Position numbers and translations under genes: made by a program
Assembly: GCA_036245525.1 (NCBI GenBank)
Contig: BTPG01000005.1
Span: forward strand, 178,811,198 to 178,875,197
Reading direction: 5' to 3'
From: Semisulcospira habei
Lineage: Eukaryota; Mollusca; Gastropoda; Semisulcospiridae
DNA: 64,000 nucleotides
Shown here: positions 9,479-16,834 of the stretch, piece after piece
How the letters are laid out: the number at the start of each line of letters is the position of its first letter
Numbering within the stretch: the stretch's first letter is position 1
The notes under the pieces: model-generated
What the model was told of the DNA's origin: nothing
Seen by the model: the letters and a program-made list of their open reading frames with translations, nothing else
Databases searched by the model: none

Positions 9479-11442
9479 TCTCTCTCTTGGCTTGACTTCG
9501 CGAACGAAGATTTTATAGGAGTTGCCCACGACGTCTGCAGGCTTGTTCGTGGCTGCGGAGGCCAATCCGAGACAGGCAGGTTCGACCGCAGTGGCTGCAG
9601 GGGAAGATATGGCCAGGGTTCTGAGCTGCGGCATCTCTGTTTTTTCTCCTGAGCCGCTTGTCCTTAAGGCTAGCTCTGCGAGAGTCCTCAAAGGAGACAG
9701 CTGCCTTGTAAATGGTGGAGCGCCAGGTGTCACGGTCCGCAGCAAGCGAAGACCACTGGTGGTGGTCGATTTGGCAGGCACTAAGTGACTTTTTGAGACA
9801 GTCTTTGTATCTCTTCTTTGGTGCCCCTCTGTCACGGTGTCCAGTAGCAAGCTCGCCGAACAGGGTGATCTTTGGTAGGCGATGATCCTCCATCCTGCAG
9901 ACATGCCCCGCCCAGCGGAGCTGTGTCCGCAGCAGCAAAGCCTCGATGCTCACAGTTTCCGCCTGTTCAAAGACCTCGACGTTGGTGACATAGTCACTCC
10001 AGGGAATGCCCAGGATGGTGCGCAGGCAGCGCTGGTGGAAGCGTTCGAGGAGTCGGAGTTGGCTGCGGTAGAGGGCCCAGGACTCGGAACCATACAGCAG
10101 TGAGGACCACAGCTCTGTACACGCTGATCTTGGTGCCTGTTTTCAGCTGTTGATTGTGCCACACCCGCTTGAAAAGTCGCCCGAAAGCGCTGTTCGCTTT
10201 TGCCAGCCTGCTGTCAAGCTCCTTGTCCAGCTTGGCGTCCGACGTGATAATGCAGCCAAGGTAAGTAAACTGGTGCACTGACTTTAGTTCAGACTCGCCA
10301 ATGGTGATGTGAGGAGGGCGATACACTGTCTTGGGTGCCGGCTGATGGAGGACCTCTGTCTTTTTCAGACTGACCTCGAGTCCAAAGAGCTGGGCAGCGT
10401 CTGCGAAGCAGGACGTGATGCGCTGCAGGGCTCTCTCTGTGTGTGCAACGAGGGCAGCGTCATCAGCAAAAAGCAGCTCACGAATCAGTTGGTCTAGGGT
10501 TTTCGTGTGGGCCTGCAGTCGTCTGAGGTTGAACAGGCTGCCATCGAGACGATACCTGATGTACACTGCATCGTCATCATCGAGGTCCACTGTGGCCTGC
10601 TTCAACATCATGCTAAAAAAGATGGTGAAGAGGGTCGGTGCCAGCACGCAGCCCTGCTTTACGCCGTTGAGAATAAGGAATGGTTCTGAGAGGTCATTGT
10701 TGAGTCTGATCTGGCCTTGCTGGTCCTCGTGTAGCTGGACAATCATGCTGAGGAACTTTGGGGGACAGCCAAGTCGCTCCAGGATCTGCCACATGCCTTG
10801 CCTGCTCACAGTGTCGAACGCTTTTGTTAGGTCGACAAACGTTACGTACAGCCCTCTGTTCTGCTCGCGGCACGTCTCCTGAAGCTGTCTCAGAACAAAG
10901 ACCATATCGGTGGTGCTCCTGTTTGCTCTGAAGCCACACTGGCCCTCTGGGAGGTGGTCTTCAGCGATGGCAGGTACCAGCCGATTCAGGAGCAGCCTTG
11001 CAAGAATTTTCCCAGCAATGGACAGCAGGGTAATTCCCCGATAGTTGGAACAGTCAGACTTCTCGCCTTTGTTCTTGTACAGGGTGATAACGACAGCATC
11101 ACGGAGATCCTTTGGTAGTGTTCCTTCCTCCCAGCAGCAGAGAAAGAGGTCATGGAGCTTGTTGTGCAGTGCTGTGCCTCCATGTTTCCAGATCTCTGGT
11201 GGTATTCCATCAATGCCTGCTGCTTTGCCACTCTTGAGCTGGTGGATGGCTGTGAGGGTCTCTTCAGCGGTGGGCGGTTCGTCCAATTCAACCTTTACTG
11301 GGAGTTGTGGGATTTGTAGGACGACTGCTTTTTGAACAGTGCGCTCAGCGCTGAAGAGGCTCTGAAAGTACTCCGACCAGCGGTTCAAGATGGAGGTATT
11401 ATCTGTGAGGAGTGCCTGGCCATTCGCGCTTCGCAGGGGACT
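9479..11442 (-). mobile_element. RTE-like LINE, 5'-truncated copy 1
   Basis: Aligns by eye, with few differences, to the copy at 36852-39400. Homology stops at about 11442, just after the segment corresponding to GTCCCCTGCGAAGCG in copy 2, so about 600 bp of coding sequence plus the 5' end are missing. The 3' end reads CGAAGTCAAGCCAAGAGAG, as in copy 2. Confidence 0.88.
9513..11388 (-). pseudogene. RTE-like LINE reverse transcriptase and C-terminal zinc finger, frameshifted
   Basis: The minus-strand frame at 9994-11388 carries the reverse-transcriptase core: LKSGKAAGIDGIPPEIW, NYRGITLLSIAGKILARLL, FVDLTKAFDTVSR, GVKQGCVLAPTLF and LLFADDAALVAHTE. At about 10105 it leaves frame just after SVYRAVVLTA. 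The remainder is read at 9513-9953, with the [17 protein letters not shown] segment and a final CCHH-like zinc finger ([21 protein letters not shown]). Copy 2 (36873-39365) is in frame throughout, so the break here is a small deletion. The endonuclease is absent because of 5' truncation. The protein would have copied LINE RNA at nicked target DNA. Confidence 0.9.
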
Positions 11443-11749
11443 TTATATATAATGTGTTATGATGCCTACTAATCTGTGGCTACGGTTGTTATTTTCTTCC
11501 TATCTGCGTGATATCACTTTGTGTCCGCTTTACCGCTGCTGATGCGTATGCGCTGCTCAACTCCACCAAGCGTCAGAGCCGAGGTAAAAGCTATTTATAG
11601 CTTCAAACTCTAGGTCCTCGAGCACAACAAAAAGTAACTGGCGATGTGATATAACGGCTTTTGTGAGGCTATATCAAATTCAGGTGTCTTATCCGTGAGT
11701 GAAACATACAGTTATGCCCGGAAATCTGTGTAAGAAATCAACGCGGACG

Positions 11750-11825
11750 CATTGTTAGTTAAAAAAAAAAAATTGAATGTGTAAAGCGCTGTGGGATCCT
11801 GCGCGATATAAGTAATAGTCGGTTA
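11750..11825 (+). repeat. CR1/L2-type 3' end remnant
   Basis: GTGTAAAGCGCTGTGGGATC then CGCGATATAAGTAATA resembles the 3' ends of the LINE copies at 33600-33660 and 47020-47120. Intron sequence 11443-11750 shows nothing recognisable. Confidence 0.45.
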
Positions 11826-11879
11826 ACCTCGTCCCTGCCGACGTGAGTACACTTTTCTTTATGAAATCTTTGATTCAAC

Positions 11880-12034
11880 GACCAAAAGCCAACACCGTCC
11901 AAGAAGCTTGGATACAAATTGGTCGCAGCAAGAGGCATAGATCTTCATGAGCCGCGCAGTTGCGGGGGCTCATGAGGATCTATGTCTCTTGCAGTTGGAT
12001 CGTGTTCATTGTTATTTGGCAGTGAAGGGGTTAA
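11880..12034. mobile_element. Hairpin MITE family A, complete copy
   Basis: Arms at 11924-11995 (AGATCTTCATGAGCCGCGCAG / GCGGGGGCTCATGAGGATCT), then TTGCAGTTGGATCGTGTTC and GGCAGTGAAGGGGTTAA. The terminal TTAA at 12031-12034 is shared with the family-B copy that follows. Confidence 0.82.
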
Positions 12035-12246
12035 CCCATTCAGCCCTGACGCACTGCAGCAGAAATGGATTGACCATGATAATTCAAGGGTAGTGCCAGA
12101 TTAGCTTGGCACCTGTCGGCGCCAAGCTAATCTAGCACTACCTTTGAACTATTATTATGGTCGATACATCTCCTGCAACAGGTGCATAGTCGTTAGATGA
12201 CGCCTCCAAAATTTGGGAAATACGTGCGTCGGGCTGAATGAGTTAA
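12031..12246. mobile_element. TTAA-flanked hairpin MITE family B, complete copy
   Basis: Begins TTAACCCATTCAGCCCTGAC and ends GGGCTGAATGAGTTAA (TTAA at 12031-12034 and 12243-12246). The central palindrome carries GGCGCC on both sides of a TGTC-type loop. This copy shows the terminal inverted repeats clearly. Confidence 0.9.
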
Positions 12247-12337
12247 TACTACTTCTACTACTACCACTACCACCACTGCAATAATTACAATCCCCTCGAG
12301 AGACGGTAAAGTTGCAGAGGGTGTAAATTCTACTTAC

Positions 12338-12598
12338 AATATATTTCGTATCTGGCAATGCCCGTTTCGTCCGTCCAACCCGTGCAGATGACGCGGAACA
12401 GCTTTTCCGTTGTAGCCTGCATCTCCTTTGGCTGTATGGTGCAGTTGCCGTTTTGGGGGGGTTTATTCAAAGTGAGGTAGACCGCAGTTCGCCCCTCTAC
12501 CCCATCGCCTTTCACACTGCACATGGCCTTAAAACGCTCGGTATCATTGACGAAATCGAAGAGCTTCGTCGTGAGTGCCATTTCTGACTGAGTCAGTC
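12338..12598 (-). CDS. Polycystin-1/REJ-family gene, exon 7 of 10 visible (REJ domain core)
   Basis: Minus-strand exon of 261 bp between acceptor cacttttag and donor T|GTAAGT. Two leading bases complete a glycine codon begun in the exon at 35326-35540, and it ends in phase 1. It encodes LTQSEMALTTKLF, then LNKPPQNGNCTIQPKEM and FRVICTGWTDETGIARYEIY. The N-x-P-P-x-x-G-x-C ... F-x-x-x-C-x-x-W-x-D-E ... Y-E order is the most diagnostic stretch of the REJ domain (polycystin-1, PKDREJ, sea urchin egg-jelly receptors), so this exon fixes the identity of the gene. The intron before it is 22.7 kb and contains the Maverick element. Confidence 0.9.
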
Positions 12599-12617
12599 CT
12601 AAAAGTGAACAATATAT

Positions 12618-12848
12618 ATGCACTGGTTTGTGATTTTGAACGTTACGGAACAGACGATTTCCGGAAATCCGAAGTAGGTCGGAAATTAATTGGACGTGTT
12701 TCGACGAAGAAACTGGATTAAAAGTCCGGACAAACACGCGATATCGCGTGTTTGTCCGGACTTTTAATCCTGTCTATTCGTCGAAAGCCGTCCAATTCTG
12801 ACCTACTTCTGATTTCAGGAAATCGTCTGTTCATTCGCAAGGTCCAAA
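12618..12848. mobile_element. Long hairpin MITE family H, complete copy
   Basis: About 100-bp arms around the centre ACACGCGATATCGCGTGT near 12735-12752, including GATTAAAAGTCCGGACAAAC and CGACGAAGAAACTGG. Broken copies are recognisable at about 33690-33960 and 50455-50575. Its outer end lies 20 bp from the acceptor of the exon at 12338-12598. Confidence 0.8.
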
Positions 12849-13226
12849 ATCACAGGAATATCACACAGAACACGCAACCTCGTCACAAAAATATAATTGC
12901 GTTCTCCAGAAATACACTACTCGAAAGAATTCAAAGGGCACTCAATCATTCACTCACCTTTCAGCACAAACACCACTGTCATTGTTCAACAGTCAATAAC
13001 ACTTTTAATTCATTCATTTGTCGATCAGTCAGTGACAATTTCATCAACAGTTGCTAATAGATGTTCAAGAAAATTTCATTGAAATGGACACGCCCACGAT
13101 TTCGAAATTGAGGAACGATTTCAAAATTCAGGACTGAGTTCAATTTGAAACAACAAAGTCAATATCGAGTGTGGCCGCCACTGGCATTGATGTAGGTCAA
13201 GCAACGTTGTCTCATGGACCTGAACA

Positions 13227-13585
13227 TGTTGGTTGTACATCGCTTAACGTCCCGACAGCAACAAGACTTTTTTCAGGACGTGCCTGCACTGCTTGTGAAA
13301 ATAACACTAAACAGAATATTAAATGTATGTCGCCAGCCGGTCTAATACGCTAAATAAACCTAAGACCATTCAGCAACACACATCCAATATCAAGAGCTAC
13401 GTACAGCGCAGACAGTAGGGAGAGTTTAAAAAAGGAAAACACAGGTGAATGGACCAAGGGTAGACAGAAACACATGCCCCAGAATAGAGGGGAAAACCCA
13501 CCCTGTGGGGCCGACCAGAGTGACCCTGGGAACTAAACAGTAGTTAACCCCACCCAAGTCCCCCAGGGCAGACCCGGGTGGGGGG
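13227..13585. mobile_element. SINE-like element, copy 1
   Basis: Flanked by the 13-bp duplication ATGGACCTGAACA at 13214-13226 and 13586-13598. It shares GCTTAACGTCCCGACAGC, ATGTATGTCGCCAGCCGGTC, ACACATCCAATATCAAGA and the G-rich end CAGACCCGGGTGGGG with copies at 26435-26822 and 48678-49027. No coding capacity. A 12-13-bp target duplication points to LINE-mediated insertion. Read on the minus strand it would end in a GGGACGTTAAGCAA-type tail, so minus is my preferred orientation. Confidence 0.88.
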
Positions 13586-14167
13586 ATGGACCTGAACAGC
13601 ACCTGTAGTGTTCTGTGGGATCGCCTGCCACTCTTGCTGCAGCATCTGGAACAAGCTGTCGAGGTTGGCTGTAGGCGGGTGGTTGGCTCGAATCGGCCTC
13701 CCTAGAACATCTCACAGATGCCCAGTCGGATTTAAATCAGGTGAACGAGCTGGCCAGTCCATCCTCGTGACCTGCTGCTGCTGCTGCTGCAGGAAGTTAT
13801 TGACGACGCCAGCTCGGTGCGCTGTGGAGTTGTCGTCCTGGAAGATGGCGCCTGGTCCCACGACCTGAAGTGCTGTCAGTGCGATAGGCCGTAGAATGTC
13901 ATCCCTGTAGCCAATGCCGGTCAGGTTGCCATGGACACGGTGCAGGGGTGTCCTGTGATGCAGGCTGAAGCCACCCCATCAGAGACCCACCACCAAAGCG
14001 GTCGTTCTCCCTGATTGCGGCGTCAATGAAGCGCTACCCTGGACGTCTCCAGACCCGGATTCGGCCGTCGTTGAAAGACAGGGTGTAGCGGGATTCGTCG
14101 GAGAAGAGCACCCTGGACCACTGCTGGCTTGTCCATCCCAGACGACCTCAGGCCCAGGCAAGACGAG

Positions 14168-14572
14168 CAGCTCGGTGAGCTTAAGTAAGTGGAGTTCGCA
14201 CAGCAGCCCGCCTTGATCGCATGTCAGCCTCGTGCAGCCGGTGAGCTGGAGTAAGTGGAGTTCGCACAACAGCCCGCCTTGATCGCATGTTAGCCTCGTG
14301 CAGCCGGTGAGCCTGAGTAAGTGGAGTTCGCACAGCAGCCCGCCTTGATCGCATGTTAGCCTCGTGCAGCCGGTGAGCTGGAGTAAGTGGAGTTCTCACA
14401 GCAGCCCGCCTTGATCGCATGTTAGCCTCATGCAGCCGGTGAGCTTAAGTAAGTGGAGTTTGCACAGCAGCCCGCCTTGATCGCACGTTAGCCACATGCA
14501 GCCGGTGAGCTTAAGTAAGTGGAGTTCGCACAGCAGCCCGCCTTGATCGCATGTTAGCCTCGTGCAGCCGGT
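14168..14572. repeat. 66-bp tandem array inside the Tc1-like transposase, about 6 units
   Basis: The landmark GGAGTTC (or its variants) recurs at 14191, 14257, 14323, 14389, 14455 and 14521, exactly 66 bp apart. In the transposase frame each unit encodes HRLHEANMRSRRAAVRTPLT plus two residues, and several units place TAA after LT. The unit is a duplication of part of the transposase DNA-binding region. Confidence 0.93.
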
Positions 14573-14760
14573 TGCGAATCGTCTGTTCGCTGACGTTGAC
14601 ATTGCAGGCTGCCTGAAGCTGCCCCTTGACAGTGTTGGCGGTGGCAGATCTGTTCCTCAGGGACGACGGGACGACGTTGCGGTCTTCCTGTCTTGTGGTC
14701 ATTCGTGGTCGCCCAGGCCAGCGTGGCTCCTGCACACTTCCAGTGTTGTTGTAGCGGTCC

Positions 14761-14766
14761 CTCAGC
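14761..14766. other. Maverick target-site duplication, left (CTCAGC)
   Basis: Six bases CTCAGC immediately precede the terminal repeat; the same six follow the right terminal repeat at 30711-30716. Six-base duplications are the rule for Maverick/Polinton insertion. Confidence 0.9.
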
Positions 14767-15371
14767 AGAGAATGAGAATATGAGAGCCCCAGCCTACCCC
14801 TCCCCCAAACAATATATTTATTCTAATTAACACGGTAATTAAGCAAGCCCACGTCAACAAAGACACCCAATACCTTTATTACCTAGCCATTTTAGTTCCA
14901 CTCCAGAAATCATTCAAGCTACGTTTGGGGGAGGGGTAGGCTGGGGCTCTCATATTCTCATTCTCAGAATAATTAATTCTAGAATGAGAATATAAGATTT
15001 GAAAACCAATCAAATCGATAAATGCCACATCGATCAACTAATTATTGTAATCAACTAGCCATTTAGACAAACCCAACGCCACCCAATACACCCAATACCT
15101 TTATTACCTAGTCATTTTAGTTCCACTCCAGAAATCATTCAAGCTACGTTTTTTGATCAGCTACCAACCCGCGAGTATTAAGGCAGATACCCCACCCAAC
15201 CTAAATTATTAATGCTGTCATTGACTTTTTTAAGCAAAATTATTATATTACATTATAAAATGAATCAAGACGAATTGCTACTTCTAAGTGATATCTGTGC
15301 TGTAGAAAACAAAGACTTAGACTTTAAAAAACAACGCCTTCTCTCTGTTGTTGTGTCCGGCAAATCAAAAG
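14767..15371. repeat. Maverick left terminal inverted repeat
   Basis: Matches the reverse complement of 30107-30710. The outer 302 bp (14767-15068) look identical to 30409-30710; the inner 300 bp match at roughly nine positions in ten and run into the first 37 codons of the first gene. The outermost 43 bp recur inverted at 14925-14968. A 60-bp block containing CCATTTTAGTTCCACTCC occurs at about 14867 and again at about 15090, so the end has an internal fold-back and duplication. Confidence 0.95.
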
Positions 15372-15775
15372 CTTTTCTCGGTAAACAATACATGACAGAA
15401 GACATAGAATCCCTTACTGCTGATGAGCTAATTAAACTACATTCTAAATATGAAAATCACATTGCTTCACTAATGACACGTGATTTGAGTCGATCTCTTG
15501 TCTGCCTATACACAAAAGCTGTAAGTCACTTCCTACCTGTTGATAGTGAAAACCTTTCACACGACCTTGAAAGTAATCCCATAGTTTCAAGTTCAATAGG
15601 CAAATTAGCATGCCTTATGTTTTACAAGTTTGGGAATTACCTTGCGCCTGCTGTAACCTTACTTGTTACTAGTAGTCATATTGATTTTTCTAAAATAAAT
15701 TTTAAATTAGAAGAAAATGGACGAGACGACTCCACAACAGAGCCATGTCTTGACACAGGTTCAAACAGTGACTAA
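15260..15775 (+). CDS. Maverick protein of unknown function, 171 aa, starts inside the terminal repeat
   Basis: Start chosen at the ATG at 15260 (MNQDELLLLSDI), because this start and the next 37 codons are conserved in the right terminal repeat, whereas the upstream in-frame ATG at 15212 is not preceded by the ATAAAA-type signal seen elsewhere. The protein is mixed helical with an acidic N terminus, then RLLSVVVSGKSK and a hydrophobic stretch near LACLMFYKFGNYLAPAVTLL, and a polar acidic end. I do not recognise a domain. It overlaps the next gene by about 60 bp in another frame. It is first of five plus-strand genes leading to the integrase, so co-expression is likely. The right-end copy is only a fragment. 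Confidence 0.75.
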   Translation: MNQDELLLLSDICAVENKDLDFKKQRLLSVVVSGKSKAFLGKQYMTEDIESLTADELIKLHSKYENHIASLMTRDLSRSLVCLYTKAVSHFLPVDSENLSHDLESNPIVSSSIGKLACLMFYKFGNYLAPAVTLLVTSSHIDFSKINFKLEENGRDDSTTEPCLDTGSNSD

Positions 15776-16127
15776 GACTAAAAGCCCAGGTAGAATAGAG
15801 GCTGGAAAAAGATTAGCTGAATATAACAGACAAAAGAAATTACAGCTTCAAGCATTAACAGAAAAGACTGACACACCATCAACAGCACCAGTGTCACTAC
15901 CGTCACACCCCCCACAAAGTGAGAGACAAACAACTAAACCTGAAACTACAAAATATATAGTTGCTGGATTTGTTGTCGGATTTGGTTACGTAGGTTACCA
16001 ATTATATAAAAAATACAAACCAAACACTCAAACAGTGTCCAAAAAATCAAACACTCCAAAAACAAAAGAAGAAGTCTCCACATTACCAGCAGTTCCAAAA
16101 CCTTTGGACCCATTTTACATGCAGTAA
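15717..16127 (+). CDS. Maverick basic single-pass membrane protein, 136 aa, unknown function
   Basis: Starts MDETTPQQSHVL within the end of the preceding gene. It has a lysine/glutamine-rich N-terminal half (RIEAGKRLAEYNRQKKL), a proline/threonine-rich linker, one hydrophobic segment of about 20 residues (YIVAGFVVGFGYVGYQLY) near residues 80-100, then a strongly basic tail (KKYKPN, KKSNTPKTK) ending PLDPFYMQ. The stop overlaps AATAAA-like sequence (TAAATAAATTT). The layout suggests a membrane-anchored, nucleic-acid- or capsid-contacting virion protein, but that is inference. I know no function for it. Confidence 0.78.
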   Translation: MDETTPQQSHVLTQVQTVTKTKSPGRIEAGKRLAEYNRQKKLQLQALTEKTDTPSTAPVSLPSHPPQSERQTTKPETTKYIVAGFVVGFGYVGYQLYKKYKPNTQTVSKKSNTPKTKEEVSTLPAVPKPLDPFYMQ

Positions 16128-16163
16128 ATAAATTTATTATTTTAATTTTTATGGTATAAGAAA

Positions 16164-16394
16164 ATGAGCGACACAAAGAACTTAATGAACCTTGTCTATC
16201 ACTCTGCTGTAATAAGTGGACTAGCAGTAGCTTATTCTATGCTGGGAAAAAGTCTTCTCAAAATGAAATCAGCAGACCTTAGTAAATTAGACTTCGAAGA
16301 CAGTGCTAAACTAGTAGTTGTTATAACAGCATCGATTGCAACAAAAGATTTTCTAGTCAAGCAAGGAATTATTCCAGAAAATATTTCTATGTAA
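16164..16394 (+). CDS. Maverick small hydrophobic protein, 76 aa
   Basis: MSDTKNLMNLVYHS start, a hydrophobic helix (AVISGLAVAYSMLGKSLL), then DLSKLDFEDSAKL and a second hydrophobic stretch (VVVITASIATKDFLV). The SDLSKLDxEDxxKL pattern followed by a second helix recurs, as I recall, in small proteins of many invertebrate Mavericks, so the gene is probably real despite its size. Its stop (TAA of ATGTAAATAAAAAT) is immediately followed by the ATAAAA signal of the next gene, which begins nine bases later. Likely a two-pass membrane protein of the virus-like particle or its assembly site; unproven. Confidence 0.8.
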   Translation: MSDTKNLMNLVYHSAVISGLAVAYSMLGKSLLKMKSADLSKLDFEDSAKLVVVITASIATKDFLVKQGIIPENISM

Positions 16395-16402
16395 ATAAAA
16401 AT

Positions 16403-16834
16403 ATGGCAACTATAGCTGTCATGATTGGTGGTGCAGTTATTAACGCATTAGCTTTTAGTGGATCAAACTATTTCTTTTCAAAAGTTAGTAAAGAAGAATC
16501 AGCAGAAGAAATGAAGCGACACAATGAGGCATCTGAAAAACTAGCTCAAGCTCAACAAGATTATGAAAAGCAAAGAATTGAGAAACTTGATTTTATTAAT
16601 GAAAAACTAAAACTTGAGGGTCACGCACAGCATACATTTTCAAATGTCGATGACGCTATCAAAGAATACTATCTTGTAACTGGTGAAGACATGTCTATTC
16701 CACAACCAAAACTTAGTGACTACTACCAACCAAGCCCAGAACAAAGAAATGGAGAAATAATATTTGTTTTAGTAGGAATGACATTAGTATATTTTACAGG
16801 AGTTTATATTGCTAAAAAAAATGGCAGACGCTAA
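16403..16834 (+). CDS. Maverick membrane/coiled-coil protein, 143 aa
   Basis: Starts MATIAVMIGGAVINALAFSG, with a hydrophobic glycine-rich N terminus. A charged coiled-coil region follows (KEESAEEMKRHNEASEKLAQ) to about residue 75, then FSNVDDAIKEYY, a proline/tyrosine-rich patch (KLSDYYQPSPEQ), and a C-terminal transmembrane segment (IIFVLVGMTLVYFTGVYIA) with a basic end. The order N-terminal hydrophobic, coiled coil, YxPSxEQ patch and C-terminal anchor is typical of a recurrent Maverick protein of unknown role. It overlaps the integrase start by 14 bp, which suggests coupled expression. Confidence 0.8.
   Translation: MATIAVMIGGAVINALAFSGSNYFFSKVSKEESAEEMKRHNEASEKLAQAQQDYEKQRIEKLDFINEKLKLEGHAQHTFSNVDDAIKEYYLVTGEDMSIPQPKLSDYYQPSPEQRNGEIIFVLVGMTLVYFTGVYIAKKNGRR

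Larger units (their letters stand above)
13155..14760 (-). pseudogene. Tc1/mariner-type transposase, main part, broken
   Basis: Read on the minus strand from 14766 down: the start of the DNA-binding region (NNTGSVQEPRWPGRPRMTTR), QTIRNRLHEANMRSRR, FQDDNSTAHRAG, and WPARSPDLNPTGHLWDVLG, ending near 13155 with the expected ASGGHTRY-type end. This is a Tc1-like DDE transposase that moved DNA between TA sites. It is dead. The glutamate expected in the N-P-I-E-H motif reads glycine (NPTGH), an internal 66-bp tandem array carries stops, a CTG run adds seven glutamines, and the N-terminal part has been separated by the Maverick at 14767-30710. A SINE-like insert sits at 13227-13585. Confidence 0.85.

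Noticed and set aside
14168..14572. CRISPR-like array (regular repeats)
   Set aside because: Units are contiguous 66-bp duplications of transposase coding sequence with no spacers, in an animal genome.
16809..16820. Upstream TTG start for the integrase
   Set aside because: The ATG at 16821 follows the A-rich leader seen at other genes, and a TTG start is unlikely in an animal element.
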